A DNA stretch of 64,000 nt from Mycolicibacterium fortuitum subsp. fortuitum. GTDB lineage: Bacteria; Actinomycetota; Actinomycetes; Mycobacteriales; Mycobacteriaceae. The position numbers were made by a program, and so were the translations under genes. The DNA lies in assembly GCF_022179545.1 (NCBI RefSeq), contig NZ_AP025518.1, positions 3,658,001-3,722,000 on the forward strand, given 5' to 3'. The notes under the pieces were generated by a model that was not told the origin of the DNA, made no database searches, and was given only the letters and a program-made list of their open reading frames with translations. Below, piece after piece: positions 9,901 through 18,167 of this stretch; the stretch's first letter is position 1; every line of letters starts with the position of its first letter.

Positions 9901-10573
9901 CGGCGGGGGTGGCGCCGCCGGCCGCCAGCACGGTGGTGACGAGCGCGTCGGCGGTGCCGAGGAGCTCGAGGAGTTCAGGTTCGGCGGTGCGCAGGGACGC
10001 ACAGAACACCGGCAATGCCCGTCCGCCGGCCTGCTCGATCGCGTCGCACAGCGCTTCGACGTAGGCGGTGTTGCCGGCCAGTTGCTGGGCGCGGTAGTAG
10101 AGCACGGCCACGGTCGGTCCGGCGGCCTCGGTGGTGGCGCGCTCCAGGACACCCCAACTCGGGGTCGTCACCGGCGCCGCGAATCCGAACCCGGTCATCA
10201 GCAGGGTGTCGGACAGGAAGGCATGCAGATTCGTCAGGTTTTCCAGGCCGCCCTGGGCCAGGTAGATGTGGGTCTGTAGGGCTGCACCCTGCGGCGCGGT
10301 CGAATGCCGCATCAGTTCGGCGTCGGGCGACTGCTCACCGCTGACCACGACGGTCGGCAGGCCGCTGGCCACCACGGTGTCGATGCCGTCCTGCCAGGCT
10401 CGGTAGCCGCCGAGGATCCGGATCACCGCGATGTCGGCACCGTCGAGAAGTTCCTCGAGCTCACCGTCGATCAGGCGCGACGGGTTGGCCCAGCGATACC
10501 GGGCCCCGCTGGCGCGGGCAGTGATCAGATCGGTGTCCGAGGTCGACAGCAGCAGGACAGTGGGAGCTAACAC
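6989..10573 (-). CDS. cobN: Cobaltochelatase large subunit CobN
   Basis: CobN inserts cobalt into hydrogenobyrinic acid a,c-diamide in the aerobic B12 pathway, working with a CobS/CobT- or ChlI/ChlD-type ATPase not seen here. From the GTG at 10573 the product is 1194 aa, the length I recall for M. tuberculosis CobN, and starts LAPTVLLLSTSDTDLI. Typical CobN/BchH segments are present: VVHLGKHGNLEWLPGK, IYPFLVNDPGEGTQAKRR, FGSKPGTYGAGLLQLID. A GTG at 10591 would add six residues but lies inside a 20-bp stem. The stem ends 7 bases before the chosen start. Confidence 0.96.
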   Translation of the reverse strand: MLAPTVLLLSTSDTDLITARASGARYRWANPSRLIDGELEELLDGADIAVIRILGGYRAWQDGIDTVVASGLPTVVVSGEQSPDAELMRHSTAPQGAALQTHIYLAQGGLENLTNLHAFLSDTLLMTGFGFAAPVTTPSWGVLERATTEAAGPTVAVLYYRAQQLAGNTAYVEALCDAIEQAGGRALPVFCASLRTAEPELLELLGTADALVTTVLAAGGATPAAVGAGGNDDSWNVAHLAALDIPILQGLCLTSSRDQWSANDDGMSPLDVATQVAVPEFDGRIVTVPFSFKEIDSEGLISYVADPERCARVAGLAVRHARLRAIPAAEKRVALVFSAYPTKHARIGNAVGLDTPASAVALLSAMRDAGYDIGDIPGIDSGDGDALIHSLIERGGQDPDWLTDEALAANPIRVPAKDYRAWFATLPAELADAVVEHWGPPPGELFVDRSSDPDGEIVIAAIQAGNVVLIVQPPRGFGENPVAIYHDPDLPPSHHYLAAYRWLDSSFPGSFRADAVVHLGKHGNLEWLPGKTLGMSAACGTDAALGDLPLIYPFLVNDPGEGTQAKRRAHATLVDHLIPPMARAETYGDIAKLEQLLDEHSTVSALDPGKLPAIRQQIWTLMRAAKMDHDLGLEDRPDEDTFDDMLLHVDGWLCEIKDVQIRDGLHILGQKPTGEGELDLVLAILRARQLFGGEQTVPGLRQALGLTEDGSDDRAAVDAAEAGARELVAALQESGWDADAVDRITDNPEIARILRFAATEVVPRLAGTAAEIDQVLRALDGGFIASGPSGSPLRGLVNVLPTGRNFYSVDPKAVPSRLAWETGVAMADSLLDRYRTDYGRWPQSVGLSVWGTSAMRTAGDDIAEVLALLGVRPVWDDASRRVVNLEPIDLAELGRPRIDVTVRISGFFRDAFPHVVTMLDDAVALVAGLDEAAEDNYVRAHAQADLAEHGDQRRATTRIFGSKPGTYGAGLLQLIDSRNWRDDADLAEVYTAWGGFAYGRGLDGAPAADDMNRAYRRIAVAAKNTDTREHDIADSDDYFQYHGGMVATVRALTGQAPAAYIGDNTRPDAVRTRTLSEETNRVFRARVVNPRWITAMRRHGYKGAFEMAATVDYLFGYDATAHVMADWMYERLSAEYVLDDENRKFMSESNPWALHGMAERLLEAAGRGMWAEPEQATLDGLRQVLLETEGELEG

Positions 10574-10580
10574 CCCCCAT

Positions 10581-10625
10581 TCGTACCGCACCGGCTACCC
10601 GATGTGGGTAGCCGGTGCGATACGA
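10581..10625. repeat. Large inverted repeat directly before the cobN start
   Basis: Two 20-base arms (10581-10600 and 10606-10625) pair with one mismatch around a 5-base loop. The stem lies between the 35-codon gene at 10638-10745 and the cobN GTG, both on the minus strand. It has no T-run, so a classical terminator is unlikely on sequence grounds, although mycobacterial terminators often lack one. Its position would place a strong hairpin over the cobN ribosome-binding region. Confidence 0.85.
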
Positions 10626-10637
10626 GAAGGTCGTGGG

Positions 10638-10745
10638 TCAGGGCTGGGTTTCACCGAAGCGGTTGTGCCACGACTGCCGGTACGGCGAACCCGTCATCGC
10701 CACCAGCACCAGGACGAATGCGGCAAATGCACCGAATGCAAGCAT
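10638..10745 (-). CDS. Possible 35-residue membrane peptide upstream of cobN
   Basis: An ATG at 10745 is preceded by a strong ribosome site (GGAAGGAG, spacing 7). The 35-codon frame encodes MLAFGAFAAFVLVLVAMTG, a clear single membrane helix, then a polar tail with RQSWHNRFGETQP. It stops 12 bases before the large inverted repeat that precedes cobN. It is not a match to CbtB that I can recognise, though a small membrane protein near cobN invites that comparison. Real translation is supported by the ribosome site, hydrophobicity and position only. Confidence 0.6.
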   Translation of the reverse strand: MLAFGAFAAFVLVLVAMTGSPYRQSWHNRFGETQP

Positions 10746-10929
10746 GGATCGCTCCTTCCATCAGAGTCTCTGGTCGAGCCGTTCGACTTCCCGGTACCGA
10801 TGGTCCCGGGAATTCCTCTAAACGGTACGTCCGGCGGCGCCGAAAATCGTCGATCTGTAAGCGACCGAACAGGTTTCCGAACCTGTGACCGATGTCACAG
10901 CGATCACCGAAAGTAAGATGGCGGGCGAT

Positions 10930-12048
10930 ATGACCAGGACCCGCGACGACGACGCCTGCCCCGGTGCGCTGACCGTGCACCAGGCTGCCGACGGCGCCCT
11001 GGTGCGAGTCCGGCTGCCCGGTGGGATGATCACCCCGGCCCAATTGACGGCCTTGGCCGAAGTTGCCGAGCAATTAGGTTCCCCCGCAATGGAACTGACC
11101 TCTCGTGGCAACATCCAGATCCGGGCGTTGACCGATACCGGCGCGGTCGCCGCGGCACTGTCCGACGCCGGCCTGCTCCCGTCACCGACACACGAGCGGG
11201 CCCGCAACATCGTGGCCTCGCCACTGTCCGGGCGCTCCGGCGGCATCGTCGACATCCGGCCCATGGTCGCCGAACTCGACCAGGCCATCCAGGCCGACCC
11301 GGCGCTGGCCGGACTGCCCGGCAGATTCTGGTTCAGCCTCGACGACGGCCGCGGCGACGTGTCCGGTATCGACGCGGACGCCGGAGTGCATGCCCTCGAC
11401 GACGGCAGCTGTGCACTGCTGCTGGCCGGACGCGACACCGGAGTCCGCCTGGACCCCTCCGAGGCGGTGGACACCCTGACCAGGGTGGCCAGACGGTTCG
11501 TCGACATCCGCGGAAAGGCTTGGCGGATAAACGAACTCGACGATCATGCGGTTCTGTTGCACGGTATGACGGTCGCCGCCCCGGCGGGTGCCACCTGGCC
11601 GCCCACGGTGAAACCGCCGGTCGGCTGGATCGAGCAGCGCGACGCCCTAGTGACGCTGGGGGCCGCGGTACCGCTGGGTGTGTTGCAGGCCCGGGTTGCC
11701 CACTTCCTGGCCGCGATCGAGTCGCCGCTCGTGATCACCCCATGGCGTTCGGTTCTGGTGTGCGACGTGTCCGAAGGGGCTGCGGACACCTCCCTCCGCG
11801 TGCTGGCACCGATGGGCCTCGTATTCGACGAGAACTCGCCGTGGCTGAGGGTCAGTGCGTGCACCGGTAGTCCCGGCTGCGCCAAGTCGACCGCCGACGT
11901 GCGCGCCGACGCCGCCGACGCGGTCGATGCACCGACAGAGACACACCGGCACTTCGTGGGCTGCGAACGGGCGTGTGGCAGTCCGCCTGCCGGCGACGTC
12001 CTGGTCGCCACCGAGGACGGATACCGCCTGCGTATCACGCCCCCGTAG
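10930..12048 (+). CDS. cobG: CobG-type precorrin-3B synthase (sulfite/nitrite reductase-like)
   Basis: CobG oxidises precorrin-3A to 3B in the oxygen-dependent B12 route and carries siroheme and a 4Fe-4S cluster. The 372-aa product has the ferredoxin-like half domain (MELTSRGNIQIRAL) and the cluster cysteines CTGSPGCAKS and CERACGSP near the C-terminus. Starts at GTG 10885 and ATG 10918 are in frame; ATG 10930 gives MTRTRDDDACPG, the form closest to the family start I recall, but the choice is uncertain. It is divergent from cobN and the first gene of cobG-cobH-cobIJ. Confidence 0.92.
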   Translation: MTRTRDDDACPGALTVHQAADGALVRVRLPGGMITPAQLTALAEVAEQLGSPAMELTSRGNIQIRALTDTGAVAAALSDAGLLPSPTHERARNIVASPLSGRSGGIVDIRPMVAELDQAIQADPALAGLPGRFWFSLDDGRGDVSGIDADAGVHALDDGSCALLLAGRDTGVRLDPSEAVDTLTRVARRFVDIRGKAWRINELDDHAVLLHGMTVAAPAGATWPPTVKPPVGWIEQRDALVTLGAAVPLGVLQARVAHFLAAIESPLVITPWRSVLVCDVSEGAADTSLRVLAPMGLVFDENSPWLRVSACTGSPGCAKSTADVRADAADAVDAPTETHRHFVGCERACGSPPAGDVLVATEDGYRLRITPP

Positions 12049-12057
12049 GGTGTTCGC

Positions 12058-12684
12058 GTGCTCGACTACATCCGCGACGCCGCTGAGATCTACCGGCAGT
12101 CATTCGCGACGATCCGCGCCGAGGCGAACCTGTCGCGCTTCCCCGACGATGTTTCGCGGGTGGTGGTCCGGCTGATCCACACCTGTGGTCAGGTCGATGT
12201 CGCCGATCACGTCTCCTACACCGATGATGTCGTGACCAGGGCGCATACCGCCCTCGCCGCGGGTGCTCCGATTCTGTGCGATTCGTCGATGGTGGCGGCG
12301 GGCATCACCCGGTCCCGGCTGCCCGCCGACAACGAGGTCGTCTCACTGGTGGCGGATCCGCGCGCTCCGGAGTTGGCGGCGAAGTTGGGTTTCACCCGCT
12401 CGGCGGCAGCAGTCGATCTGTGGGCTGACCGGCTCGGTGGGGCGGTGGTCGCGATCGGCAACGCGCCGACAGCGCTGTTCCGCCTGCTGGAGCTGCTCGA
12501 CGACGGCGCGCCGGTCCCGGCGGCCGTACTGGGCGGTCCGGTCGGTTTCGTCGGATCGGCACAGTCGAAGGATGAGCTGATCGAACGCCCGAGGGGCATG
12601 TCCTATCTGGTGGTGACGGGCCGGCGCGGTGGCAGCGCCATGGCCGCGGCCGCCGTCAATGCGATTGCGAGTGAACGCGAGTGA
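12058..12684 (+). CDS. cobH: Precorrin-8X methylmutase CobH
   Basis: CobH moves the C11 methyl group to C12, turning precorrin-8X into hydrogenobyrinic acid. The 208-aa product starts at GTG 12058 ([19 protein letters not shown]) and has the conserved active-site histidine in [22 protein letters not shown] and [16 protein letters not shown] match the family's C-terminal motifs. It lies 9 bases after cobG and overlaps cobIJ by 4 bases (GTGA), so the three genes form one operon. Confidence 0.95.
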   Translation: MLDYIRDAAEIYRQSFATIRAEANLSRFPDDVSRVVVRLIHTCGQVDVADHVSYTDDVVTRAHTALAAGAPILCDSSMVAAGITRSRLPADNEVVSLVADPRAPELAAKLGFTRSAAAVDLWADRLGGAVVAIGNAPTALFRLLELLDDGAPVPAAVLGGPVGFVGSAQSKDELIERPRGMSYLVVTGRRGGSAMAAAAVNAIASERE

Positions 12685-14207
12685 CTACCGATACCACCAA
12701 GCGTGGAACCCTGTACGGCGTCGGGTTGGGGCCGGGCGATCCGGAACTCGTGACCGTCAAGGCGGCCCGGCTGATCGGTGCGGCAGACGTGGTGGCCTAT
12801 CACAGCGCCAGGCACGGCCAGAGTATCGCCAGAGGTATCGCCGAGCCCTATCTGCGCGACGGCCAGCTCGAGGAACACCTCGTCTATCCGGTCACCACCG
12901 AGACGACCGAGCATCCCGGCGGGTATGTCGGCGCGATGGAGGATTTCTATGCCTCTGCGGCGGAGCGCATCGCCGCGCATCTGGAGGCCGGCCGCGACGT
13001 CGCCCTGCTGGCCGAGGGTGATCCGCTGTTCTACAGCTCCTATATGCACATGCACACGAGGCTCACCGAGCGGTTCCATGCCGTCATCGTTCCCGGTGTC
13101 ACGTCGGTGAGCGCGGCTTCAGCTGCCACCGGCACGCCGCTCGTGCAGGGCGACGACGTGCTGACGATCCTGCCGGGCACCCTGCCCACCGCGGAGTTGG
13201 AACGGCGTCTGGCCGACACCGACGCGGCGGTGGTGCTCAAACTGGGCCGTTCCTACACCCGGGTTCGCGAGGCACTGGTGTCGACCGGACGGCTGGACGA
13301 GGCCTACTACGTCGAGCGGGCCAGCACTGACCGTCAGCGGGTCTCACCGGCCGGCGAGGTGGGCAGCGATGGCGGTGCGGACGTCAAGGTGCCGTACTTC
13401 TCGCTGGCGATGGTCCCGGGCCGCTCCCGGTCCACCGCACCGCAGGGCAGCGTGGTGGTCATCGGTCTCGGTCCGGGCGACTCGGACTGGATGACCCCGC
13501 AGAGCCGCCGCGAACTGTCCGCCGCCACCGATCTGATCGGGTACGGCCCCTACCTCGATCGCGTGGGGGCCCGCGCCGGCCAGCACCACCACCCCAGCGA
13601 CAACACCGACGAGCCGGCCCGCGCACAACTGGCCTGCAAGCTTGCCCAGGAGGGCCGCACGGTCGCGGTGGTCTCGTCGGGCGATCCCGGTGTCTTCGCG
13701 ATGGCCACCGCGGTTCTCGAAGAGGCCAAGCAGTGGCCCGGCGTCGAGGTGCGCGTGATTCCGGCGATGACGGCCGCCCAGGCGGTCGCCAGCCGGGTGG
13801 GCGCACCGCTCGGCCACGACTACGCCGTCATCTCTCTGTCCGACCGGCTCAAGCCGTGGGACGTCATCGTCGAACGGTTGTGGGCCGCGGCGAAGGCCGA
13901 TCTGGCTCTGGCGATCTACAACCCCGCATCCAAGACCCGGACCTGGCAGGTGGGCGCGATGCGCGACCTGCTGCTTGAGTACCGCGACCCGAGCACCCCG
14001 GTGGTCGTCGCGCGTGCCGTCTCCGGTGCCGAGCCCGGCCCGGGCGAGCGGGTGTCCGTCGTGCGCCTCGCCGATCTGGATCCGGCTCAGGTGGACATGC
14101 GCACGATGCTGATCATCGGCTCGTCGCAGACGCAGTGGTACACGGGTTCGGCGGCCGGCGACACCACCGAGGATCGGGTGTTCACCCCGCGGCAGTATCC
14201 CGGCTGA
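12681..14207 (+). CDS. cobIJ: Fused precorrin-2 C20- / precorrin-3B C17-methyltransferase CobIJ
   Basis: The 508-aa protein joins two SAM-dependent tetrapyrrole methylases. The N-terminal CobI domain (about 1-245) opens with [18 protein letters not shown]; the C-terminal CobJ domain (about 255-508) opens with [18 protein letters not shown] and has [11 protein letters not shown] and [10 protein letters not shown]. CobI methylates C20 of precorrin-2, and CobJ methylates C17 with ring contraction. The fusion is normal for mycobacteria. The start is GTG at 12681, overlapping cobH. Confidence 0.95.
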   Translation: MTTDTTKRGTLYGVGLGPGDPELVTVKAARLIGAADVVAYHSARHGQSIARGIAEPYLRDGQLEEHLVYPVTTETTEHPGGYVGAMEDFYASAAERIAAHLEAGRDVALLAEGDPLFYSSYMHMHTRLTERFHAVIVPGVTSVSAASAATGTPLVQGDDVLTILPGTLPTAELERRLADTDAAVVLKLGRSYTRVREALVSTGRLDEAYYVERASTDRQRVSPAGEVGSDGGADVKVPYFSLAMVPGRSRSTAPQGSVVVIGLGPGDSDWMTPQSRRELSAATDLIGYGPYLDRVGARAGQHHHPSDNTDEPARAQLACKLAQEGRTVAVVSSGDPGVFAMATAVLEEAKQWPGVEVRVIPAMTAAQAVASRVGAPLGHDYAVISLSDRLKPWDVIVERLWAAAKADLALAIYNPASKTRTWQVGAMRDLLLEYRDPSTPVVVARAVSGAEPGPGERVSVVRLADLDPAQVDMRTMLIIGSSQTQWYTGSAAGDTTEDRVFTPRQYPG

Positions 14208-14229
14208 CACAAGAGGCGGGAGGAAGACA

Positions 14230-14784
14230 TTGTCAGAGAATCCGCCGGAACCTCAACTAACGGGCGCGCAGGCCACCGGGCTGTGGGGGCTCGAAGCCGC
14301 CGAAACGGCGCTGATCACCGTTGTCTACGGCATGACCATCCGGCCTGAGATCATCTCCGGACCAACACTGAACGCGTCGGCGTTTTCTGCCCTATGTGGG
14401 TTGTTCTTCACCATCATCGTCTACCAACGCGAACAGATTCTGCGGCTCGTCTACGAAGGCACCCGGGTTGCAGAAGAAATCGCCACCCGGTGGCTGGCCG
14501 CTGTGGTCGCTACCGTGATCGCCGCAATCTCGGCTTCGGTGCAGATCAGCGTCGATAATCCCTGGTTGCCGCTGGCAATATCCGCGGGTCACGCAGCGCT
14601 GCGCGGATTGATACTGGCTGCCAGCAAATGTCCGACCCCGACCATATCGGCTGTGCTCGACTCATCGACCCGATTGAGCAATCTACGCGCCATGTGGTGG
14701 CGATATCGGGTCCGCAAGGGTGGAGAGCGAGAATTGAAGCGGCGGATGCGCAACGCGTTGACGTACCGCGACGCCAATAGGTGA
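14230..14784 (+). CDS. Hypothetical membrane protein
   Basis: The TTG at 14230 is supported by a strong GGGAGGA site six bases before it. The 184-aa product has hydrophobic helices at about residues 25-40, 52-68, 88-108 and 112-130, and a basic C-terminal tail (RYRVRKGGERELKRRMRN). I do not recognise a family. It follows cobIJ by 22 bases but its composition and lack of cob relatives suggest cargo rather than pathway membership. Confidence 0.6.
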   Translation: MSENPPEPQLTGAQATGLWGLEAAETALITVVYGMTIRPEIISGPTLNASAFSALCGLFFTIIVYQREQILRLVYEGTRVAEEIATRWLAAVVATVIAAISASVQISVDNPWLPLAISAGHAALRGLILAASKCPTPTISAVLDSSTRLSNLRAMWWRYRVRKGGERELKRRMRNALTYRDANR

Positions 14785-14813
14785 GCTCATCGACTGACGC
14801 GCGTCGAGACTCA

Positions 14814-14840
14814 TTGACAGCTGTCAGTATGACGGATAGT
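14814..14840 (+). promoter_or_regulatory. Promoter with perfect palindrome upstream of the TetR/kinase pair
   Basis: The 12-bp palindrome TGACAGCTGTCA (14815-14826) overlaps a TTGACA-like -35 at 14814-14819; a GATAGT -10-like box follows at 14835-14840, with a short 15-base spacer. It lies about 40 bases before the TetR start, so autoregulation by that TetR protein is the simplest reading. Confidence 0.6.
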
Positions 14841-14881
14841 GTCCGGCGTCACACCCGTTAGAAATGGGAGGGCCGGCCACC

Positions 14882-15538
14882 ATGCCGACGGCACCACAGG
14901 GCGCACCCGCGCGGTCGCTCCTCGACCGGCGCCGACCACAACGCAGTGATCAGAGGCGCACCGCGATCCTGGAGGCGCTCAACGAGCACCTGCAGAAAAC
15001 CGGGTTCGACGCACTGAACATCGCCGAGGTGGCACGCCAGGCCGGGGTCGGCCGGTCGGCGTTCTACTTCTATTTCGAGAACAAGGCCAGCGCAGTGGCA
15101 GCCCTGCTGGAGCCTATGCACGAGGCACTGCTGGCGGCCAACAACATCCTGGCCAACACCGCCGAGCCGCCGCGCTCCCGGGTCCGCGGCACGCTTGAGG
15201 CGGTGGTCCGCACCGCCGAGGAACATCGCTACCTGTTCCAGGCGATGTGGGAGGCCCGCGGAGCCAACAGCGCCGTGCGCGACATGTGGGACCAGGCTCG
15301 AGAATCGTTCGTCCCCACCGTTGCTGCCGTGATCACCGCCGACCGTGACGCGGGCCGGGCCCCCAACGGTGCTGACGCGCACGTTCTGGCCAGCCTGCTG
15401 ATGGAACTCAACGATCGCCTGGTGGAGCGGATCATCGTCGGCGGCCAGCTGACCCGCGAACAACTACTGGAAGGTGCGGAAGCCATGTGGATGGGCACGA
15501 TCTACGGCTCGATCAGCGAAACCGGGGCCGCGCGATGA
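14882..15538 (+). CDS. TetR-family transcriptional regulator
   Basis: The 218-aa protein has an N-terminal helix-turn-helix (about residues 25-70: RTAILEALNEHLQKTGFDAL, then VARQAGVGRSAFYFYFENK) and a helical ligand domain. The ATG at 14882 is preceded by GGGAGGG with good spacing; an earlier GTG at 14864 lies in that site. It overlaps the phosphotransferase gene by ATGA, so the pair is translationally coupled. The ligand is unknown. Confidence 0.88.
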   Translation: MPTAPQGAPARSLLDRRRPQRSDQRRTAILEALNEHLQKTGFDALNIAEVARQAGVGRSAFYFYFENKASAVAALLEPMHEALLAANNILANTAEPPRSRVRGTLEAVVRTAEEHRYLFQAMWEARGANSAVRDMWDQARESFVPTVAAVITADRDAGRAPNGADAHVLASLLMELNDRLVERIIVGGQLTREQLLEGAEAMWMGTIYGSISETGAAR

Positions 15539-16596
15539 CGGCCGCGGTGTCCATTCCGAGCACACCCGCCGAGGTGACCGCCGGATGGCTGTCGCAGATC
15601 CTGGGCGCCACTGTGGACACGGTGCAGACCGCGCCGATCGGCACCGGCCAGACCGGTGCCACCTACCGGGTATCGGTCACCTACCGCGACGACGCCGGCC
15701 TGCCGGGCACATTCGCGGTCAAGCTGCCGTCACAGGATGAGACCGTCCGTGACCGTGTCACCATCGGCTACCGCTCCGAGCATGCCTTCTACACCAACGT
15801 CGCCGACCACGTGCAGATCCCCACGCCGCACTGCCATCACTGCGAGATCGCCGGCGAGGGAGCCGATTTCGTCCTCGTCCTGGCCGACATGGCACCGGCC
15901 GAGCAGGGCGATCAGATCGCCGGATGTACACCGGCCGAGGCCAGGTTGGCAGTGCTCGCACTCGCCGACCTGCACGGGCCGACGTGGTCGGACCCGCAGT
16001 GGGCGAACTTCCCGGGTATCGCGATGCCCAAACCGGAGCCCGACTCGGCCAAGGGATTCGGGGACGTCGCCAAGATGGCCGCCGACATCACGCTGGACAA
16101 GATCGGTGCACGACTGAGCGCCGAAGATCAGGACACGATGCGTGCAGCGATGTCGATGGTCACCCCGTGGCTGCTGGCCGAGCCCGACCGGTTCGCGGTC
16201 CTGCACGGCGACTACCGGCTGGACAACATGCTGTTCGACCCCGACCGGACGCGGATCACCGTGGTGGACTGGCAGACCCTCGGCTCGGGGCTGCCGGCCC
16301 GCGATCTGTCCTACTTCACCGCGACCAGCCTGGACCCCGCTGTCCGCGCCGCCGCCGAAGGCGATCTCGTCGGCGCCTACCACGACCGGCTGCTGTCCCA
16401 CGGCGTCACCGGATATGACCGCGAAACCTGTTGGCGGGATTACCGTTTGGGCATGCTTCAGGCACCGCTGATCACCGTTCTCGGTACCGCTTTCGCCAAC
16501 TCCACCGAACGCGGCGACGACATGATGGTGGTGATGGCCCAGCGCGGCTGTCAGGCCATCCGCGAACTCGGCACCCTCGACCTGATCGGTGCCTGA
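15535..16596 (+). CDS. Aminoglycoside-phosphotransferase-like kinase
   Basis: The 353-aa product has the APH/choline kinase fold: a small lobe with TFAVKLPS (ATP-binding Lys), then the catalytic loop HGDYRLDNMLFD near residues 222-233 and the metal-binding VVDWQT. The family phosphorylates varied small molecules, including antibiotics and ecdysteroid-like alcohols, so resistance cannot be concluded. The start is the ATG at 15535 inside the TetR stop. The regulator upstream suggests an inducible catabolic or detoxifying step. Confidence 0.85.
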   Translation: MTAAVSIPSTPAEVTAGWLSQILGATVDTVQTAPIGTGQTGATYRVSVTYRDDAGLPGTFAVKLPSQDETVRDRVTIGYRSEHAFYTNVADHVQIPTPHCHHCEIAGEGADFVLVLADMAPAEQGDQIAGCTPAEARLAVLALADLHGPTWSDPQWANFPGIAMPKPEPDSAKGFGDVAKMAADITLDKIGARLSAEDQDTMRAAMSMVTPWLLAEPDRFAVLHGDYRLDNMLFDPDRTRITVVDWQTLGSGLPARDLSYFTATSLDPAVRAAAEGDLVGAYHDRLLSHGVTGYDRETCWRDYRLGMLQAPLITVLGTAFANSTERGDDMMVVMAQRGCQAIRELGTLDLIGA

Positions 16597-16599
16597 CGG

Positions 16600-18141
16600 T
16601 CAGGTGACGTGGTACCCCGGGGTGACCCGGGCGATGCCCCGCACGATCCGCGGCATCCGCCTGGCCATCACCGCCATGGCCTGATCCGACCGGCGCATCG
16701 TCGGCCTGGGACCCGGCGTCGGCACCGACGCCAGGTCCGCTTCCGGTGTTCCGGCGCGGGCGCCGTGACGATCCACCGCGAGAAGCCGCCAGGTGCCGGG
16801 CACCCCACGCAGCTCGACGTCGCCACGGTCCTCGAAGCCGGTTCCCGAACCGACGACCAGATCGCGCACGGTGCTGGACACCAGGATCTCCCCGGCGCCG
16901 GCCAGACCCAGGATCCGCGCCGCGATGTGGACCGCGATTCCGCCGATATCGCCGTCCATCAGCTCACATTCGCCGGTGTGGATGCCGGCCCGGATCTCGA
17001 TGCCCATGGCCTCGGTCTGATCGCGCAGCGCTTCCGCGCAGCGGATCGCCTGTGTCGGACCGTCGAACGTCGCGAGGTGTCCGTCGCCCGTGCTCTTGAC
17101 CACGATGCCGCCGAAGCGACCGGTCAGGTCTGCGGTGATCTCGCCCATCCGGTGCAGCACCGCCCGCCACCGCTCGTCCCCGGTCGCGGCGGCGTGCTGG
17201 GTGGAGGCGACCATGTCGGTGAACAGAACAGTGCGCAGGGCCCGGTGGGACTGCGACGGCGCGGCGTGGCTGCCGGTGAGGAATTCCTCGATCTCGCTGG
17301 TGATCTCGTCGGGATTTGCAATCCACGGCGCATGGTCGGTGCCGGCCACCTCGAGCATTCGGGCGCCCGGGATCCGGTCGGCGATGTACCGCCCGCCCTG
17401 GACGGGCACGAGATCTCCGGTGGCGTGGATGACCAGGGTCGGTGCCGTGATCATCGGCAGGACCGATCGCACATCGATCCGGAACAGCGCCCCCAGCGTG
17501 GCCCTGGCCATTCCCGGGCTGGCACTCATCCGCTCCACCATTCCGAGCTGGCGCACCGACCCGGCGGCCGGGAGCAGGAGTTTGAGCGCGGTCCCGGTGC
17601 CCCACTGCGAGACACTGGCTCGGCCGAACTCTTGGAAGGTGGCAAGCTGCCGCGGCGAGGGCGTGTAGTCCTCACCCATCTCGGTCAGGATCCGCGCGTG
17701 CAGCTCCGACGGGTCACGGTCGAAGTCCGCCCATTCGGTGATACCGAAGTAGGCGAAGGTGCCGGCGAGGATCAGGGCCTGGGTGCGTTCGGGCCGGGTT
17801 GCCGCGAACAGCATCGCTGCGGGTCCGCCCTCGCTCAGCCCGAACAGCACGGCACGGCCGAACCCCGCGGCGTCCATCACGGCCTCGATCTCTGCCGCCC
17901 GTTCATCGAGCGTGCGTACCTGCGGGACGGGGTCAGACAGCCCGACGCCGGCCTTGTCGAACAACAGCACGCGGCAGAACGTCGAGATCCGCTCCATGAA
18001 GGCCTCGAACTCCGGCATGGTCCAGAACAGCTCAAGGTGGCTGACGAAGGACCCGGCATAGACGAGCTCGACGGGCCCGTCTCCGAATACCTGGTAGGCG
18101 AGACTCAGACCGCCGCATGGTGCGTATGACGTCTCCGCCAC
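16600..18141 (-). CDS. Alpha/beta hydrolase fused to a class III adenylate/guanylate cyclase domain
   Basis: The 513-aa protein has an N-terminal hydrolase domain (about 1-285) with nucleophile motif GLSEGG, Asp in HATGDLVP and His in GTDHAPW, then a cyclase domain (about 300-470). Cyclase residues visible are the metal Asp in FTDMVAS, Lys and Asp in VVKSTGDG, the second substrate Asp in GDIGG and Arg in VHIAAR. The usual transition-state Asn is His (VHIAAR), a variant I recall from other mycobacterial hydrolase/ATPase-linked cyclases. It could make cAMP in response to a hydrolase ligand. It converges with the kinase gene, 3 bases apart. Confidence 0.87.
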   Translation of the reverse strand: MAETSYAPCGGLSLAYQVFGDGPVELVYAGSFVSHLELFWTMPEFEAFMERISTFCRVLLFDKAGVGLSDPVPQVRTLDERAAEIEAVMDAAGFGRAVLFGLSEGGPAAMLFAATRPERTQALILAGTFAYFGITEWADFDRDPSELHARILTEMGEDYTPSPRQLATFQEFGRASVSQWGTGTALKLLLPAAGSVRQLGMVERMSASPGMARATLGALFRIDVRSVLPMITAPTLVIHATGDLVPVQGGRYIADRIPGARMLEVAGTDHAPWIANPDEITSEIEEFLTGSHAAPSQSHRALRTVLFTDMVASTQHAAATGDERWRAVLHRMGEITADLTGRFGGIVVKSTGDGHLATFDGPTQAIRCAEALRDQTEAMGIEIRAGIHTGECELMDGDIGGIAVHIAARILGLAGAGEILVSSTVRDLVVGSGTGFEDRGDVELRGVPGTWRLLAVDRHGARAGTPEADLASVPTPGPRPTMRRSDQAMAVMARRMPRIVRGIARVTPGYHVT

Positions 18142-18167
18142 GGTTGGAGCCTACTGCCGCGAGCCTG

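Noticed and set aside
10620..10930. A cobalamin riboswitch between cobN and cobG
   Set aside because: I looked for the conserved B12-box core and the usual helices on both strands and did not find them; a covariance-model search would be decisive.
15535..16596. Aminoglycoside resistance gene
   Set aside because: Only the broad kinase fold is supported; the family includes many non-resistance kinases.
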